Position numbers and translations under genes: made by a program
Origin: Tepidisphaeraceae bacterium
Lineage (GTDB): Bacteria > Planctomycetota > Phycisphaerae > Tepidisphaerales > Tepidisphaeraceae
Length of the DNA: 64,000 bases
Reading direction: 5' to 3'
NCBI GenBank assembly: GCA_035998445.1
Contig: DASYHQ010000023.1
Location: forward strand, 1-64,000
Shown here: positions 1-7,524 of the stretch, one piece after another
Layout of the letters: each line of letters starts with the position of its first letter
How positions within the stretch are numbered: the first letter of the stretch is position 1
Notes under the pieces: model-generated
Told to the model about the DNA's origin: nothing
The model's database searches: none
The model's input: the letters and a program-made list of their open reading frames with translations, nothing else

Positions 1-2
1 GC

Positions 3-589
3 TTCGACCGCTGGTGTGCCGCCGGCGTGTGGGAGCGCATCGCCCGCGCGACCGGCGACCCCGACCTGGACGAGGTGCAGCTCGACGCCACGACGGTCAA
101 GGCCCACCCGGTCGCCTCGACCGGGCGGCGGCGACGCGGCGAAAAAAAGAGGACGCCGACGCGCGGCGTTGCCTCGGCCGAGGCCGCGGCGGACTGAGCA
201 CCAAGCTGCACGCCGCCGTCGACGGTCGGGGCCGGTTGTTGCGGCTGGTGCTCACGCCCGGCCACCGCGGCGACTGCCCGCAGGCCGGCCCGCTCCTGTC
301 GGGACTGCGGCGCGGCACGGTCGGGCACGTGATCGCCGACGGGGCGTACGACAGCGACGAGTTGCGTGAGCAGGTGCGACAACTGCGGGCCCGGTGCTGC
401 ATCAAGCCGAACCCGACACGCAAGCGGAAGCGACGCTACGACCGGACGCGGTACAAGCACCGAAACGTCATCGAGCGATTCTTCTGCCGCATCCGCCGCT
501 GCCGGCGCGTGGCCACGCGGTACGAGAAGAAGGCCGCCAACTTCGCCGGCTTCGTCTACCTCGCAGCCTTCATCACCGCGGAGGAATGA
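3..589 (+). CDS. IS5-family (IS427-like) transposase, 5' end outside window, read through a -1 frameshift
   Basis: This is the C-terminal part of a DDE transposase. Two reading frames carry one protein: the first frame (from base 3) has the block with 'LDATTVKAH' and ends at a stop near base 197. The second frame carries 'IADGAYD' and the final block with 'VIERFF' and 'RRVATRYEK', ending at 589. Together these give the D, D and E blocks of the IS4/IS5 fold. The frames join at an A-AAA-AAG heptamer at 143-149, as in IS427-group elements whose transposase is made by frameshifting. Because the break lies on a slippery site it need not be a mutation. The left end of the element is beyond the window, so whether it is intact cannot be judged. 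Confidence 0.85.
   Translation, partial: RPLVCRRRVGAHRPRDRRPRPGRGAARRHDGQGPPGRLDRAAATRRKKEDADARRCLGRGRGGLSTKLHAAVDGRGRLLRLVLTPGHRGDCPQAGPLLSGLRRGTVGHVIADGAYDSDELREQVRQLRARCCIKPNPTRKRKRRYDRTRYKHRNVIERFFCRIRRCRRVATRYEKKAANFAGFVYLAAFITAEE
143..149 (+). other. Probable programmed -1 frameshift site (A AAA AAG)
   Basis: Seven A residues followed by G (142-149) place codons AAA and AAG in the zero frame of the upstream transposase ORF. This is the X-XXY-YYZ arrangement of a -1 slippery heptamer. A slip of one base puts the ribosome into the downstream frame carrying the rest of the DDE domain. No clear stimulatory stem-loop or internal Shine-Dalgarno was established. Confidence 0.6.
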
Positions 590-600
590 ATGTCCGTACC

Positions 601-769
601 ACCTAAAGCGTGTTATGCACTTTCCAGCTCAGAAACTGGCTTGGGTGCCACGGTTTGGTACTCCAAGCCGTGTCTGCGTGTACCGGCACGGCTTGGAGTA
701 CCAAACCGTGGCACCCAGCGTCGTCACGCCTGCGTTACTGGCCCCCAAAGTGCATAACACGCTCTAGGT
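601..769. repeat. MITE-like nested palindrome next to the IS
   Basis: Outer inverted repeats at 601-623 and 747-769 match at 22 of 23 positions, with the core AGCGTGTTATGCACTTT. A TA dinucleotide lies just inside both ends (604-605 and 765-766). Within them a perfect 31-bp inverted repeat (642-672 and 687-717) with a 14-nt loop forms a long hairpin. No ORF is carried. It may be a short non-autonomous element with TA target duplication, or the right terminus of the IS followed by a solo end. Confidence 0.65.
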
Positions 770-788
770 CGCATCCGAAACTCAGGCA

Positions 789-867
789 GGGTGCCACGGG
801 CGGCTTGCCCGCCCGTGCTTGCGAGTGGTCACGTCGGACACGGGCAGGCAAGCTGCCCGTGGCACCC
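789..867. repeat. Inverted repeat, GTGCCACGGGCGG family
   Basis: Arms at 789-817 and 839-867 (29 nt each, two mismatches) contain the core GGTGCCACGGGC and are separated by 21 nt. A similar arm recurs inside the gene at 42367-44754, and a relative with GTACCACGGGCGG lies at 31021-31084. Confidence 0.75.
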
Positions 868-1045
868 CGTTTTCAGACACAACCTGGCGGCGAAGTTCCG
901 CCGCAGAGGCGCGGCTCTGCGGTGCTTAGTTGATAGCCGACGCGACCCCGCCCCCTTTTTCACTTGGCCGGATCGAGATCGGCCGGTTGCCCGGGCTTCG
1001 GGTGCGGGGGCAGAGTGGGTGGGGCCGGTGACTGAGGGGCGGGGG

Positions 1046-1116
1046 CCCGTGTCCGAGGCGTTCGGGCCCGTGTCAAAACGGTTCGGACACGGGGCAAAAT
1101 CGTTCGGACACGGGGC
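1046..1116. repeat. Cluster of GTGTCCGA / TTCGGACACGGGG repeats
   Basis: Two direct copies of TTCGGACACGGGGC lie at about 1082-1116. They are preceded by inverted-orientation CCCGTGTCCGA and CCCGTGTC units from 1046. The stretch lies in the gene-poor gap 868-1323, in which no convincing coding sequence was found; ORFs there are low-complexity Arg/Gly/Pro readings of GC-rich DNA. Confidence 0.5.
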
Positions 1117-1323
1117 GGATAGGTTCCGTCAGGGGCCGGGTGGACGGCGGCCGGGGGCGGGGTCGCGCGGGCGGGGGCGTTATCGGGGGCAACGGGCGGC
1201 AAATTCTCGGACGCGGACCGTGAGGGGGGATTTTCTTTTGTATAACGCGCCTGACGCGGGCAGGAGTGGGGCGGCATTCGAAGATATAAGGCAGAGCCGC
1301 TTGCGAGTCCTAATCCACATCGC

Positions 1324-2136
1324 CTACCACCCCTTCGCCGCCAGTCCGTAGCCCTCGCACGTTTTGCACTCGGTTTTGCCGGTTCCCTTGCAGGCTTCGC
1401 AATCGGGCGCATCGGTTCGCGCCAGATCTTCCGGGCAGGGCATCAAGCCCGTCCCCGAGCAATTCGGGTCCTTGATCGCGCCCGTCTTGTTGCACACCAC
1501 GCAGGCGGTCGTCACGGGCGAGCCGCTGCTGAGGTCGAGGATTTCGCCGAAGTGCCGCTCGCTGATCGAGAACGTGCCTTTGCCCTTTACGGGAAACGAG
1601 CGCCAGCGGAGGCCGTCTTCCTTCTTCTTCACCCAGTTGCCCTCGGTGGGCTTGAGGCAGGGCGCGGGACACGGGATGACGCCGTCCTTGCAGCGCGGCG
1701 TCTTGCAGGCAACCGTCTGTGCGCCCTGGCAGGTGGCGCAGCCCACCGCCGACCCGGCGGGGTGCCCGGTGCCGTTGCACACCCGACAATTCACGCCGCC
1801 CTCACCCAGGCAGTCGCCGCAGAGCTCGGTCTTGCGGGCCTGCTTCAGTTGCGTGACCGCCCGTTGACGGTTCAGGCCGTTGCTGACGGTCTTCACGTCG
1901 TCCCAGAGCAGTTCGACCGTCTCCACGGGCGGATCGACCCGCTTGGCCGCGGGATCGAGCTTCATCCCTTTCGGCCCCGCGGCCAGCAGCCACCCCTTGA
2001 CCGTCGACTCGTCCGCCTTCACCACCGTCACCGACGGCACCGGCTTGGGCGCGGGCGGCTTGGGTGATTGGGCGTACAACGGGGCCACCCACGCCAGCAG
2101 GATGAACGTCCACTTGCTTACATTACATAATGTCAC
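1324..2136 (-). CDS. Secreted CxxCxGxG-rich (DnaJ zinc-finger-like) protein
   Basis: A 270-residue protein of unknown function. Residues 1-22 form a signal peptide ending 'APLYAQ', followed by a Pro/Lys-rich stretch. From residue 106 to the C-terminus there are repeated cysteine pairs of DnaJ central-domain type (CGDCLGEG, CRVCNGTG, CEACKGTG, CKTCEGYG and more degenerate ones), which predict zinc-binding hairpins. There is no J domain, so it is not a DnaJ co-chaperone. Such exported cysteine-rich proteins are known from planctomycetes, but their role is not established. It is convergent with nothing in its immediate surroundings and divergent from nuoG, with about 150 nt between the two starts. 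Confidence 0.8.
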   Translation of the reverse strand: MTLCNVSKWTFILLAWVAPLYAQSPKPPAPKPVPSVTVVKADESTVKGWLLAAGPKGMKLDPAAKRVDPPVETVELLWDDVKTVSNGLNRQRAVTQLKQARKTELCGDCLGEGGVNCRVCNGTGHPAGSAVGCATCQGAQTVACKTPRCKDGVIPCPAPCLKPTEGNWVKKKEDGLRWRSFPVKGKGTFSISERHFGEILDLSSGSPVTTACVVCNKTGAIKDPNCSGTGLMPCPEDLARTDAPDCEACKGTGKTECKTCEGYGLAAKGW

Positions 2137-2284
2137 GATTGACCTCCGTGCGAACGCGATGGATCAGTTGTAACGAGATCCCACCCTATTGGGAATCGTT
2201 TCGAGCGTCCTCGAAGCTCAACAACACACTTCTGTCCCGGCACCTAGTGAAATCCATCACAACCGCGTATACCATACCGCAGCC

Positions 2285-3886
2285 ATGCCCAAGATCACCG
2301 TAGACGGCGTACAGATCGAAGCGAAGGACAAGCAGATGATCCTGCAGGCCTGCAATGATGCGGGGCATGCGCTGCCGCAGTATTGCTATCACCCGGGGTT
2401 GTCCATCCCCGCGTCCTGCCGTATTTGCCTGGTGGAGGTCGAGGGGATTCCCAAGCTCGTGCCGTCGTGCCAGACGCCGATTCGGGACGGCATGGTCGTG
2501 CATTCCAACAGCACCAAGGCCATCGCCAACCAGAAGCAGGTGATGGAATACCTGCTGATCAACCACCCGCTCGACTGCCCGGTCTGCGACCAGGCCGGTG
2601 AGTGCTACCTGCAGGATTACAGCTACGGGTACGGCCGCAGCCAGAGCCGCTTCGAAGAAGACAAGATCAAGCAGCCGAAGAAGGACGTCGGGCAGAACAT
2701 CATGCTCTACAGCGACCGGTGCATCATGTGCACCCGCTGCGTCCGCTTCACGCGTGAGATCTCCGGTACCGGTGAGTTGTACGTGGACGGGCGCGGCCAT
2801 CGCGAGGAAATCGACATTTTCCCCGGCCGCCCGGTCGACAACAAGCTCGCGGGCAACGTGGTCGACCTTTGCCCGGTCGGCGCGCTGTTGGATAAAGACT
2901 TCCTCTTCAAGCAGCGCGTCTGGCTGCTGAAGAACGCCCCGAGCATCTCGCCGGTCGACAGCGGTGGTGAGAACATCTACCTGAACTACAACGACGGCGT
3001 GATCTACCGCATCAAGCCGCGCTACAACCCTGACGTGAACGGCTGGTGGATTTCCGACGACACCCGCTACAGCTACAAGGCCGTCCACAGCGATGCCCGA
3101 CTGATTCACGCAAAGAAGACGCAGTACGGCGCGCAGGTCGACACCAGCTATCCCAAGGCCGTCGAACAGGCCGCGACCGACCTGAAACACCTCGTGGCCA
3201 CCAATGGCGAGGGCAGCCTTTACGCGGTGCTGTCTCCGATGATGGCCTGCGAAGAGGCGTTCCTGCTCGGCACGCTCATTCGCCAGTGGGATCCGCAAGC
3301 GACGCTCGTCCTCGGCCCCGTGCCGACCAGCGGCCAGAACGAGACGTTCAAGAACAGCCTGACCGGCAAGCAGACCTTCGAGATTCAAGCCGAAAAGGTG
3401 CCCAACAAGAACGGCATCAACCGCGTGCTGGCCATGCTGGGCGGGCCGACGGCGACGTTCGACGAGCTAACCGCCGGTGCGAAGGATCCGAAGTTTGCCA
3501 AGCTGAAGGGCGGCTGGATCGTCGGTGGGTACCTGAGCAACTGGATCACCTCGCCCATGCTGACGGCGTTGAAGGGCTACAAGGTCGTACAGGACATCCT
3601 GCCGTCGGCGCTAACCGAAAAGGCCGACGTCCTGCTGCCCAGCGCCGCCTGGGCGGAAAAGGACGGCAGCTGGGAAAACTACGCGGGCAAGCTGCAAACC
3701 TTCGCCGCCGGCATCGCACCGATGGAGGGCGCGCGACGCGAGGGCGACGTTTACTACAGCCTGCTCGGGCGCACCGGCTTCTACAACGCCGCCGACGTTC
3801 GTCAGGAAATGGGCGAGTTCTTCGCCGCCGCCCCCATGCCCAGCGGTAAGGCCGAAGAGCCGGCGTTCGAGTTCGCGGAACTGTAG
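2285..3886 (+). CDS. nuoG: NADH-quinone oxidoreductase subunit G (short form)
   Basis: Peripheral-arm iron-sulfur subunit of respiratory complex I. The ATG at 2285 was chosen because the protein then begins 'MPKITVDG' like its family; upstream in-frame codons add unrelated residues. Visible clusters: a [2Fe-2S] ferredoxin domain (C34, C45, C48, C62), the His-Cys3 [4Fe-4S] site (H94, C98, C101, C107) and a second [4Fe-4S] set beginning C146-x2-C149-x2-C152 with a later CPVGAL. The C-terminal molybdopterin-oxidoreductase-like half is short (533 residues in all, versus about 900 in Escherichia coli), as in several bacterial NuoG proteins. It is followed by a GH18 gene rather than nuoH, which lies about 6.7 kb downstream. 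Confidence 0.93.
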   Translation: MPKITVDGVQIEAKDKQMILQACNDAGHALPQYCYHPGLSIPASCRICLVEVEGIPKLVPSCQTPIRDGMVVHSNSTKAIANQKQVMEYLLINHPLDCPVCDQAGECYLQDYSYGYGRSQSRFEEDKIKQPKKDVGQNIMLYSDRCIMCTRCVRFTREISGTGELYVDGRGHREEIDIFPGRPVDNKLAGNVVDLCPVGALLDKDFLFKQRVWLLKNAPSISPVDSGGENIYLNYNDGVIYRIKPRYNPDVNGWWISDDTRYSYKAVHSDARLIHAKKTQYGAQVDTSYPKAVEQAATDLKHLVATNGEGSLYAVLSPMMACEEAFLLGTLIRQWDPQATLVLGPVPTSGQNETFKNSLTGKQTFEIQAEKVPNKNGINRVLAMLGGPTATFDELTAGAKDPKFAKLKGGWIVGGYLSNWITSPMLTALKGYKVVQDILPSALTEKADVLLPSAAWAEKDGSWENYAGKLQTFAAGIAPMEGARREGDVYYSLLGRTGFYNAADVRQEMGEFFAAAPMPSGKAEEPAFEFAEL

Positions 3887-4022
3887 GCGGAAGAACGAAT
3901 AGCCCTGCGATACGGGCATCTCATCTGGCACGTCGCCGCGCAGCGGGATAGGCGAGGCGACGTTGGCGACTTGTAACCGGCGGATCGCCGCGAGCACCGT
4001 CGGGTGCTGCTGGGACGCAGTG

Positions 4023-5177
4023 ATGAGTTACTCCAAACCTTTGTCCCTCGCTCTCCTCGCGCTGCTCCTGGTTTTCGCCGGCCCTCGCGTCAGCGCCGCC
4101 GAGCCGTGGGTAAGCGGCTACTACCCGGGGTGGGAACAGGACCGCGTGCCGCCGGCGAAGATTCCGTTCGACGCCGTCACGCATGTGTTTCACTTCGCTT
4201 GCGTCGTCCGGCCGGACGGGACGCTGAACACGTCGGACTTTATGTTGACGGACGCGCACGTGAAGGAGACGGTCGCGGCGGCGCGGGCGGCGGCCAAGAA
4301 GGTCGTGATCGTGCTGGGTGGCGCCGACAGTGAAGCAGGGTTCGTCGGCGCGACGTCGGACGACAACCGCCAGCGATTCATCGCCAACATCGTCGACTTC
4401 GCACGCACGCACGGTTACGACGGCGTTGACATCGACTGGGAACCGCTGAGCAACGCCAACAACGAACAGTTCCGCCGTTTCGTCGTGGAACTGCGTGCCA
4501 AGTTGCGTGCGCACGATCCGCAAGCGCTGCTGACGGCGGCCACTGGGACGAGTCTGACAAATCGCGAGGTGGGACGGTTGTTCGCTGGCTTGCAGGACGA
4601 GCTGGATCAGATCAACCTGATGACCTACGTGCTGGCCGGCGCGTGGGAAGGGTGGGTGACCTGGCACGGGGCCGCGTTGTCCAACGGTGGGGCGCGGTTC
4701 GGCGAAGCGGGACGGGAAATGCCGTCGGTCGAAACGAACATGCGCGAGTTCGTCACGGCGGGCGTGCGACCCGAGAAGCTCGGTATCGGACTCGCCTTCC
4801 ACGGCAGCGTGTGGGCGGGCGGTGAAGGCACCGACACCGGTGGCGTGACGCGCCTTAAGCAAGGTTGGACGACGCCACCCAAGGTGGACGTCGACGTCGG
4901 CTACGCCGACATCATGCGACAGTACTACGCCCCTGATCGCCTTCGCTTCGACGAGGTCGCGCAGAGCCCATACCTGTCGATCGACCGCCCGGGCGCCGCC
5001 GACGATCGCTTCGTCTCCTTTACTGATGCCCGCGCGATCACCGCGCGCTTGGCCCACATGACCGAGCAGCGGTACGGCGGCTGCATTGTCTGGAACATCG
5101 CACAGGATGCGCTTCCAACCGGCGAGCACCCGCTGGCAGACGCGATCATCGCTTTCCGACAACGGCCGGCGCGGTAA
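4023..5177 (+). CDS. Secreted glycoside hydrolase family 18 (chitinase-like) protein
   Basis: 384 residues with an N-terminal signal peptide (about residues 1-25, cleavage after 'VSAA'). The GH18 signature DGVDIDWE lies at residues 133-140; its last Glu (E140) is the expected acid catalyst. 'LMTYVLAG' corresponds to the conserved MxY segment. Family members hydrolyse beta-1,4-linked N-acetylglucosamine polymers by a substrate-assisted mechanism. The true substrate (chitin, peptidoglycan-like or glycoprotein glycans) cannot be read from sequence. The next gene starts 25 nt downstream on the same strand, suggesting co-transcription. Confidence 0.9.
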   Translation: MSYSKPLSLALLALLLVFAGPRVSAAEPWVSGYYPGWEQDRVPPAKIPFDAVTHVFHFACVVRPDGTLNTSDFMLTDAHVKETVAAARAAAKKVVIVLGGADSEAGFVGATSDDNRQRFIANIVDFARTHGYDGVDIDWEPLSNANNEQFRRFVVELRAKLRAHDPQALLTAATGTSLTNREVGRLFAGLQDELDQINLMTYVLAGAWEGWVTWHGAALSNGGARFGEAGREMPSVETNMREFVTAGVRPEKLGIGLAFHGSVWAGGEGTDTGGVTRLKQGWTTPPKVDVDVGYADIMRQYYAPDRLRFDEVAQSPYLSIDRPGAADDRFVSFTDARAITARLAHMTEQRYGGCIVWNIAQDALPTGEHPLADAIIAFRQRPAR

Positions 5178-5201
5178 CATGACCCGCCGAGGCACAGCGA
5201 A

Positions 5202-7358
5202 ATGAAGTTAGACGAATCGCGCGTGGTCACGTTAATGCACCGGTGGGCACGATGGGCCGAGCGGTGGTGGTACGCGGTGCCGGGCAACCCGGCGCTAGGG
5301 TGCTTCGGCACCGGGTACGACTGGTGGGGCGTGCAGACCAACGCGAAGTACGTCGCCGCGATGGCGGTGCTGTCGACGCGGGCGGAACTGAGCAACGCCG
5401 ACCGCGACTGGGCGCGCCAGCGGGCGCTGGCGGCGCTGCGGTTCTGCATCGCGTCACATATGTCAGGGCCGCTGGCATGCACCGACGGTCGGCAGTGGGG
5501 GCAGACGTGGATCAGCGGGTTGGGCATCGAGCGCATGATGCACGGCGTGGCCGCGATCGACGAACACCTGACGGCCGCCGACCGCGCGGGCTTGCAGCGC
5601 ATGCTGGAGTCGGAGTGCGACTGGTTGCTGACCGACTACCGGCGCGGCTCGAACGTCGGCATCAAGATCGACAAGTGGAACGACTCGGGCAAGAACGACC
5701 CGGAATCAAACCTGTGGAACGGCGCGATCCTGTGGCGCACCGCCGCGATGTATCCCGATCACCCGCACGCGGCGCGGTGGCGCGAGCACGGGCTGGCGTT
5801 CTTGGCCGCGGGCGTGAGCATCGCGGCCGATGCGAATGATGACACGGTCTACGACGGCTTGCCGCTGAAGCAGCGGCACGTAGGCGCGGGCTTCTTCGAC
5901 AGCTATGCGCTGGACCATCACGGCTACTTCAACGTCGGCTACATGGCCATCTGCGTCAGCAACGCGGCCATCCTCCACTTCGACCTGAAGCGGCTCAACC
6001 TGCCGGCGCCGCAACTGCTGCACCTGCACCAGCGCGACTTGTGGCGCACGCTGCGGCCGTTGATCTTCACCGATGGTCGCCTCGTGAGAATGGGTGGCGA
6101 CACGCGCGTGCGCTACGCGTACTGCCAGGAGTATCTGGTCCCATCACTGCTGTACGCCGCCGACCATCTCGGTGACGCGATCGCGGTGGAGCTGATGGAT
6201 GGATATCTGTCGTTGTGCGAGACCGAGGCCGCTTACAACGGTGACGGCAGCTTCTACGGCCGACGGTTGGCAGCGCTGGCGAACCACAACCCGTACTATT
6301 ATGTGCGGCTGGAAGGCGACCGCATCAACGCGCTCAGCATGGCGCTCGCCTACGCGCCGCTCGTGCGGCCGAAGAAGAAGGTCGAAGCCGACCCGTCGCC
6401 GACGGTGCTTTGGTCCGACCGCGAGTACGGCGCTGCGATGCATCGCTCACCGACGCGGCTGGCGTCGTTCGCCTGGCGCGCCAAGGGCCTCACGCAGGGC
6501 CTGTGCGTTCCACCCGATCGCAGCGACCTAGCCGAGTGGGAACAGAACCTCGCCGGCGAGATCACGTTCGTGCACGACCCGCATTCCGGCAACAAACTCC
6601 GCCGCCTCGTGCGGCACGACGTTCGCGAGATGCCTGGCGGGTTCATCACCAGCGGTACGATCGTGGAGGGCGCGCAGCTGTTCATCGCCGAAGGATGGAC
6701 CGGCAAGGACCTCGGCCTGCACTACCTCGCGTTCGTCGCGCTGCCGGACGATCGCACGGTCGTCGGCATTCAGGTCTGCCGGGCCGCCGCGCTGCGCGCG
6801 CTGGTTCGCAACGTGAAGGGATTGCGATTGAACGTGCCGAACGATCTGTTCAACAACTTCACGCGCCAACTCGACATCGCTGGCGGCACCGTGCAGTTGA
6901 ACGCCGCCGCGAATAACGAAGTGGTGTCGCTCGATTCGCGCTGGGCGACGATCGACGGCCGGTTGTCGGTGGTGGGCCTGTACGGCGCACCGACGCTCAC
7001 GCTCGACCGTTCCACCGCCCAGCGCGGTGGTGCGACGCCGAACCTGACCGTCGAGCAACTCTGCTTCGGTCACCGCAGCGAGGTCGCGCCGTTTTTCGTC
7101 GAACCGAATGCCGTGCTGCTGGACTGCGCCTGGATGGTGAGCACGACCGACGCCGCCGCTACGCGCCAACTGGCCGACCGCAACGCGACGGCTCGGGTGG
7201 AAACGAACAATGACGCGCTGCGCGCCGTCGCCGTCCACGACACCGCTGGAAAGCGTCACGTGATCGTGCTGAACGCCAGCGAGTCATCGGTGACCGCCGA
7301 CGTGATGGGAAAGACGATCACGCTTCCCGCGGGCGAGGCGACGCATTGGGCGGTGTAA
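5202..7358 (+). CDS. Large toroid-type protein, possible polysaccharide lyase or hydrolase
   Basis: 718 residues, no signal peptide, no membrane segment. The first 400 or so residues are helical, with regularly spaced aromatic and His/Tyr residues (for example 'NHNPYYY' and 'DSYALDHHGYFNVGY'). This resembles the alpha/alpha-toroid of lyases and some glycoside hydrolases. The last 300 residues read as beta-rich, as in the C-terminal sandwich of heparinase/alginate-lyase-type enzymes. I do not recognise a specific family, so the enzyme class is inferred from overall pattern and from its position 24 nt behind the GH18 gene. A GAGG Shine-Dalgarno precedes the ATG by 9 nt. Cytoplasmic location would suit an enzyme acting on imported oligosaccharides. 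Confidence 0.6.
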   Translation: MKLDESRVVTLMHRWARWAERWWYAVPGNPALGCFGTGYDWWGVQTNAKYVAAMAVLSTRAELSNADRDWARQRALAALRFCIASHMSGPLACTDGRQWGQTWISGLGIERMMHGVAAIDEHLTAADRAGLQRMLESECDWLLTDYRRGSNVGIKIDKWNDSGKNDPESNLWNGAILWRTAAMYPDHPHAARWREHGLAFLAAGVSIAADANDDTVYDGLPLKQRHVGAGFFDSYALDHHGYFNVGYMAICVSNAAILHFDLKRLNLPAPQLLHLHQRDLWRTLRPLIFTDGRLVRMGGDTRVRYAYCQEYLVPSLLYAADHLGDAIAVELMDGYLSLCETEAAYNGDGSFYGRRLAALANHNPYYYVRLEGDRINALSMALAYAPLVRPKKKVEADPSPTVLWSDREYGAAMHRSPTRLASFAWRAKGLTQGLCVPPDRSDLAEWEQNLAGEITFVHDPHSGNKLRRLVRHDVREMPGGFITSGTIVEGAQLFIAEGWTGKDLGLHYLAFVALPDDRTVVGIQVCRAAALRALVRNVKGLRLNVPNDLFNNFTRQLDIAGGTVQLNAAANNEVVSLDSRWATIDGRLSVVGLYGAPTLTLDRSTAQRGGATPNLTVEQLCFGHRSEVAPFFVEPNAVLLDCAWMVSTTDAAATRQLADRNATARVETNNDALRAVAVHDTAGKRHVIVLNASESSVTADVMGKTITLPAGEATHWAV

Positions 7359-7362
7359 TTCC

Positions 7363-7500
7363 GGCCGTGGCATGGGCGCCAGAGCCCATGCATGTTGTGA
7401 ACCAAGAGATTTGTTGCAGCCGCGCGGTCGAAGCGGTCTGCCACAAATGTCAACGACCGTTCAATCGAGATGCATGGGCTCTGGCGCCCATGCCACGGCC
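7363..7500. repeat. Perfect 31-bp inverted repeat, CATGGGCGCCAGAGCCCATG family
   Basis: Arms at 7363-7393 and 7470-7500 are perfect inverted copies; each arm is itself a small hairpin (CATGGGCGCC...GCCCATG). The spacer is 76 nt with no ORF. It fills the space between the converging genes ending at 7358 and 7525. Related copies lie at 20893-21175, 25150-25287, 34165-34309, 42087-42223 and 58455-58484. Confidence 0.85.
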
Positions 7501-7524
7501 AATGCGATCGCCGCTGTAGTGACA

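Noticed and set aside
791-1351. Possible gene in the 868-1323 gap
   Set aside because: The frame reads through two repeat structures and encodes Arg/Gly/Pro-rich sequence; no ribosome-binding site or family signature.
2186-3388. 400-codon minus-strand ORF opposite nuoG
   Set aside because: It is antisense to a clearly conserved gene, has low-complexity His/Val/Asp composition and no domain. Long shadow ORFs are expected at this GC content.
7363-7500. Intrinsic terminator for the gene ending at 7358
   Set aside because: The stem is strong, but there is no T run and the same sequence recurs at unrelated positions, so it was listed as a repeat. It may still stop transcription incidentally.
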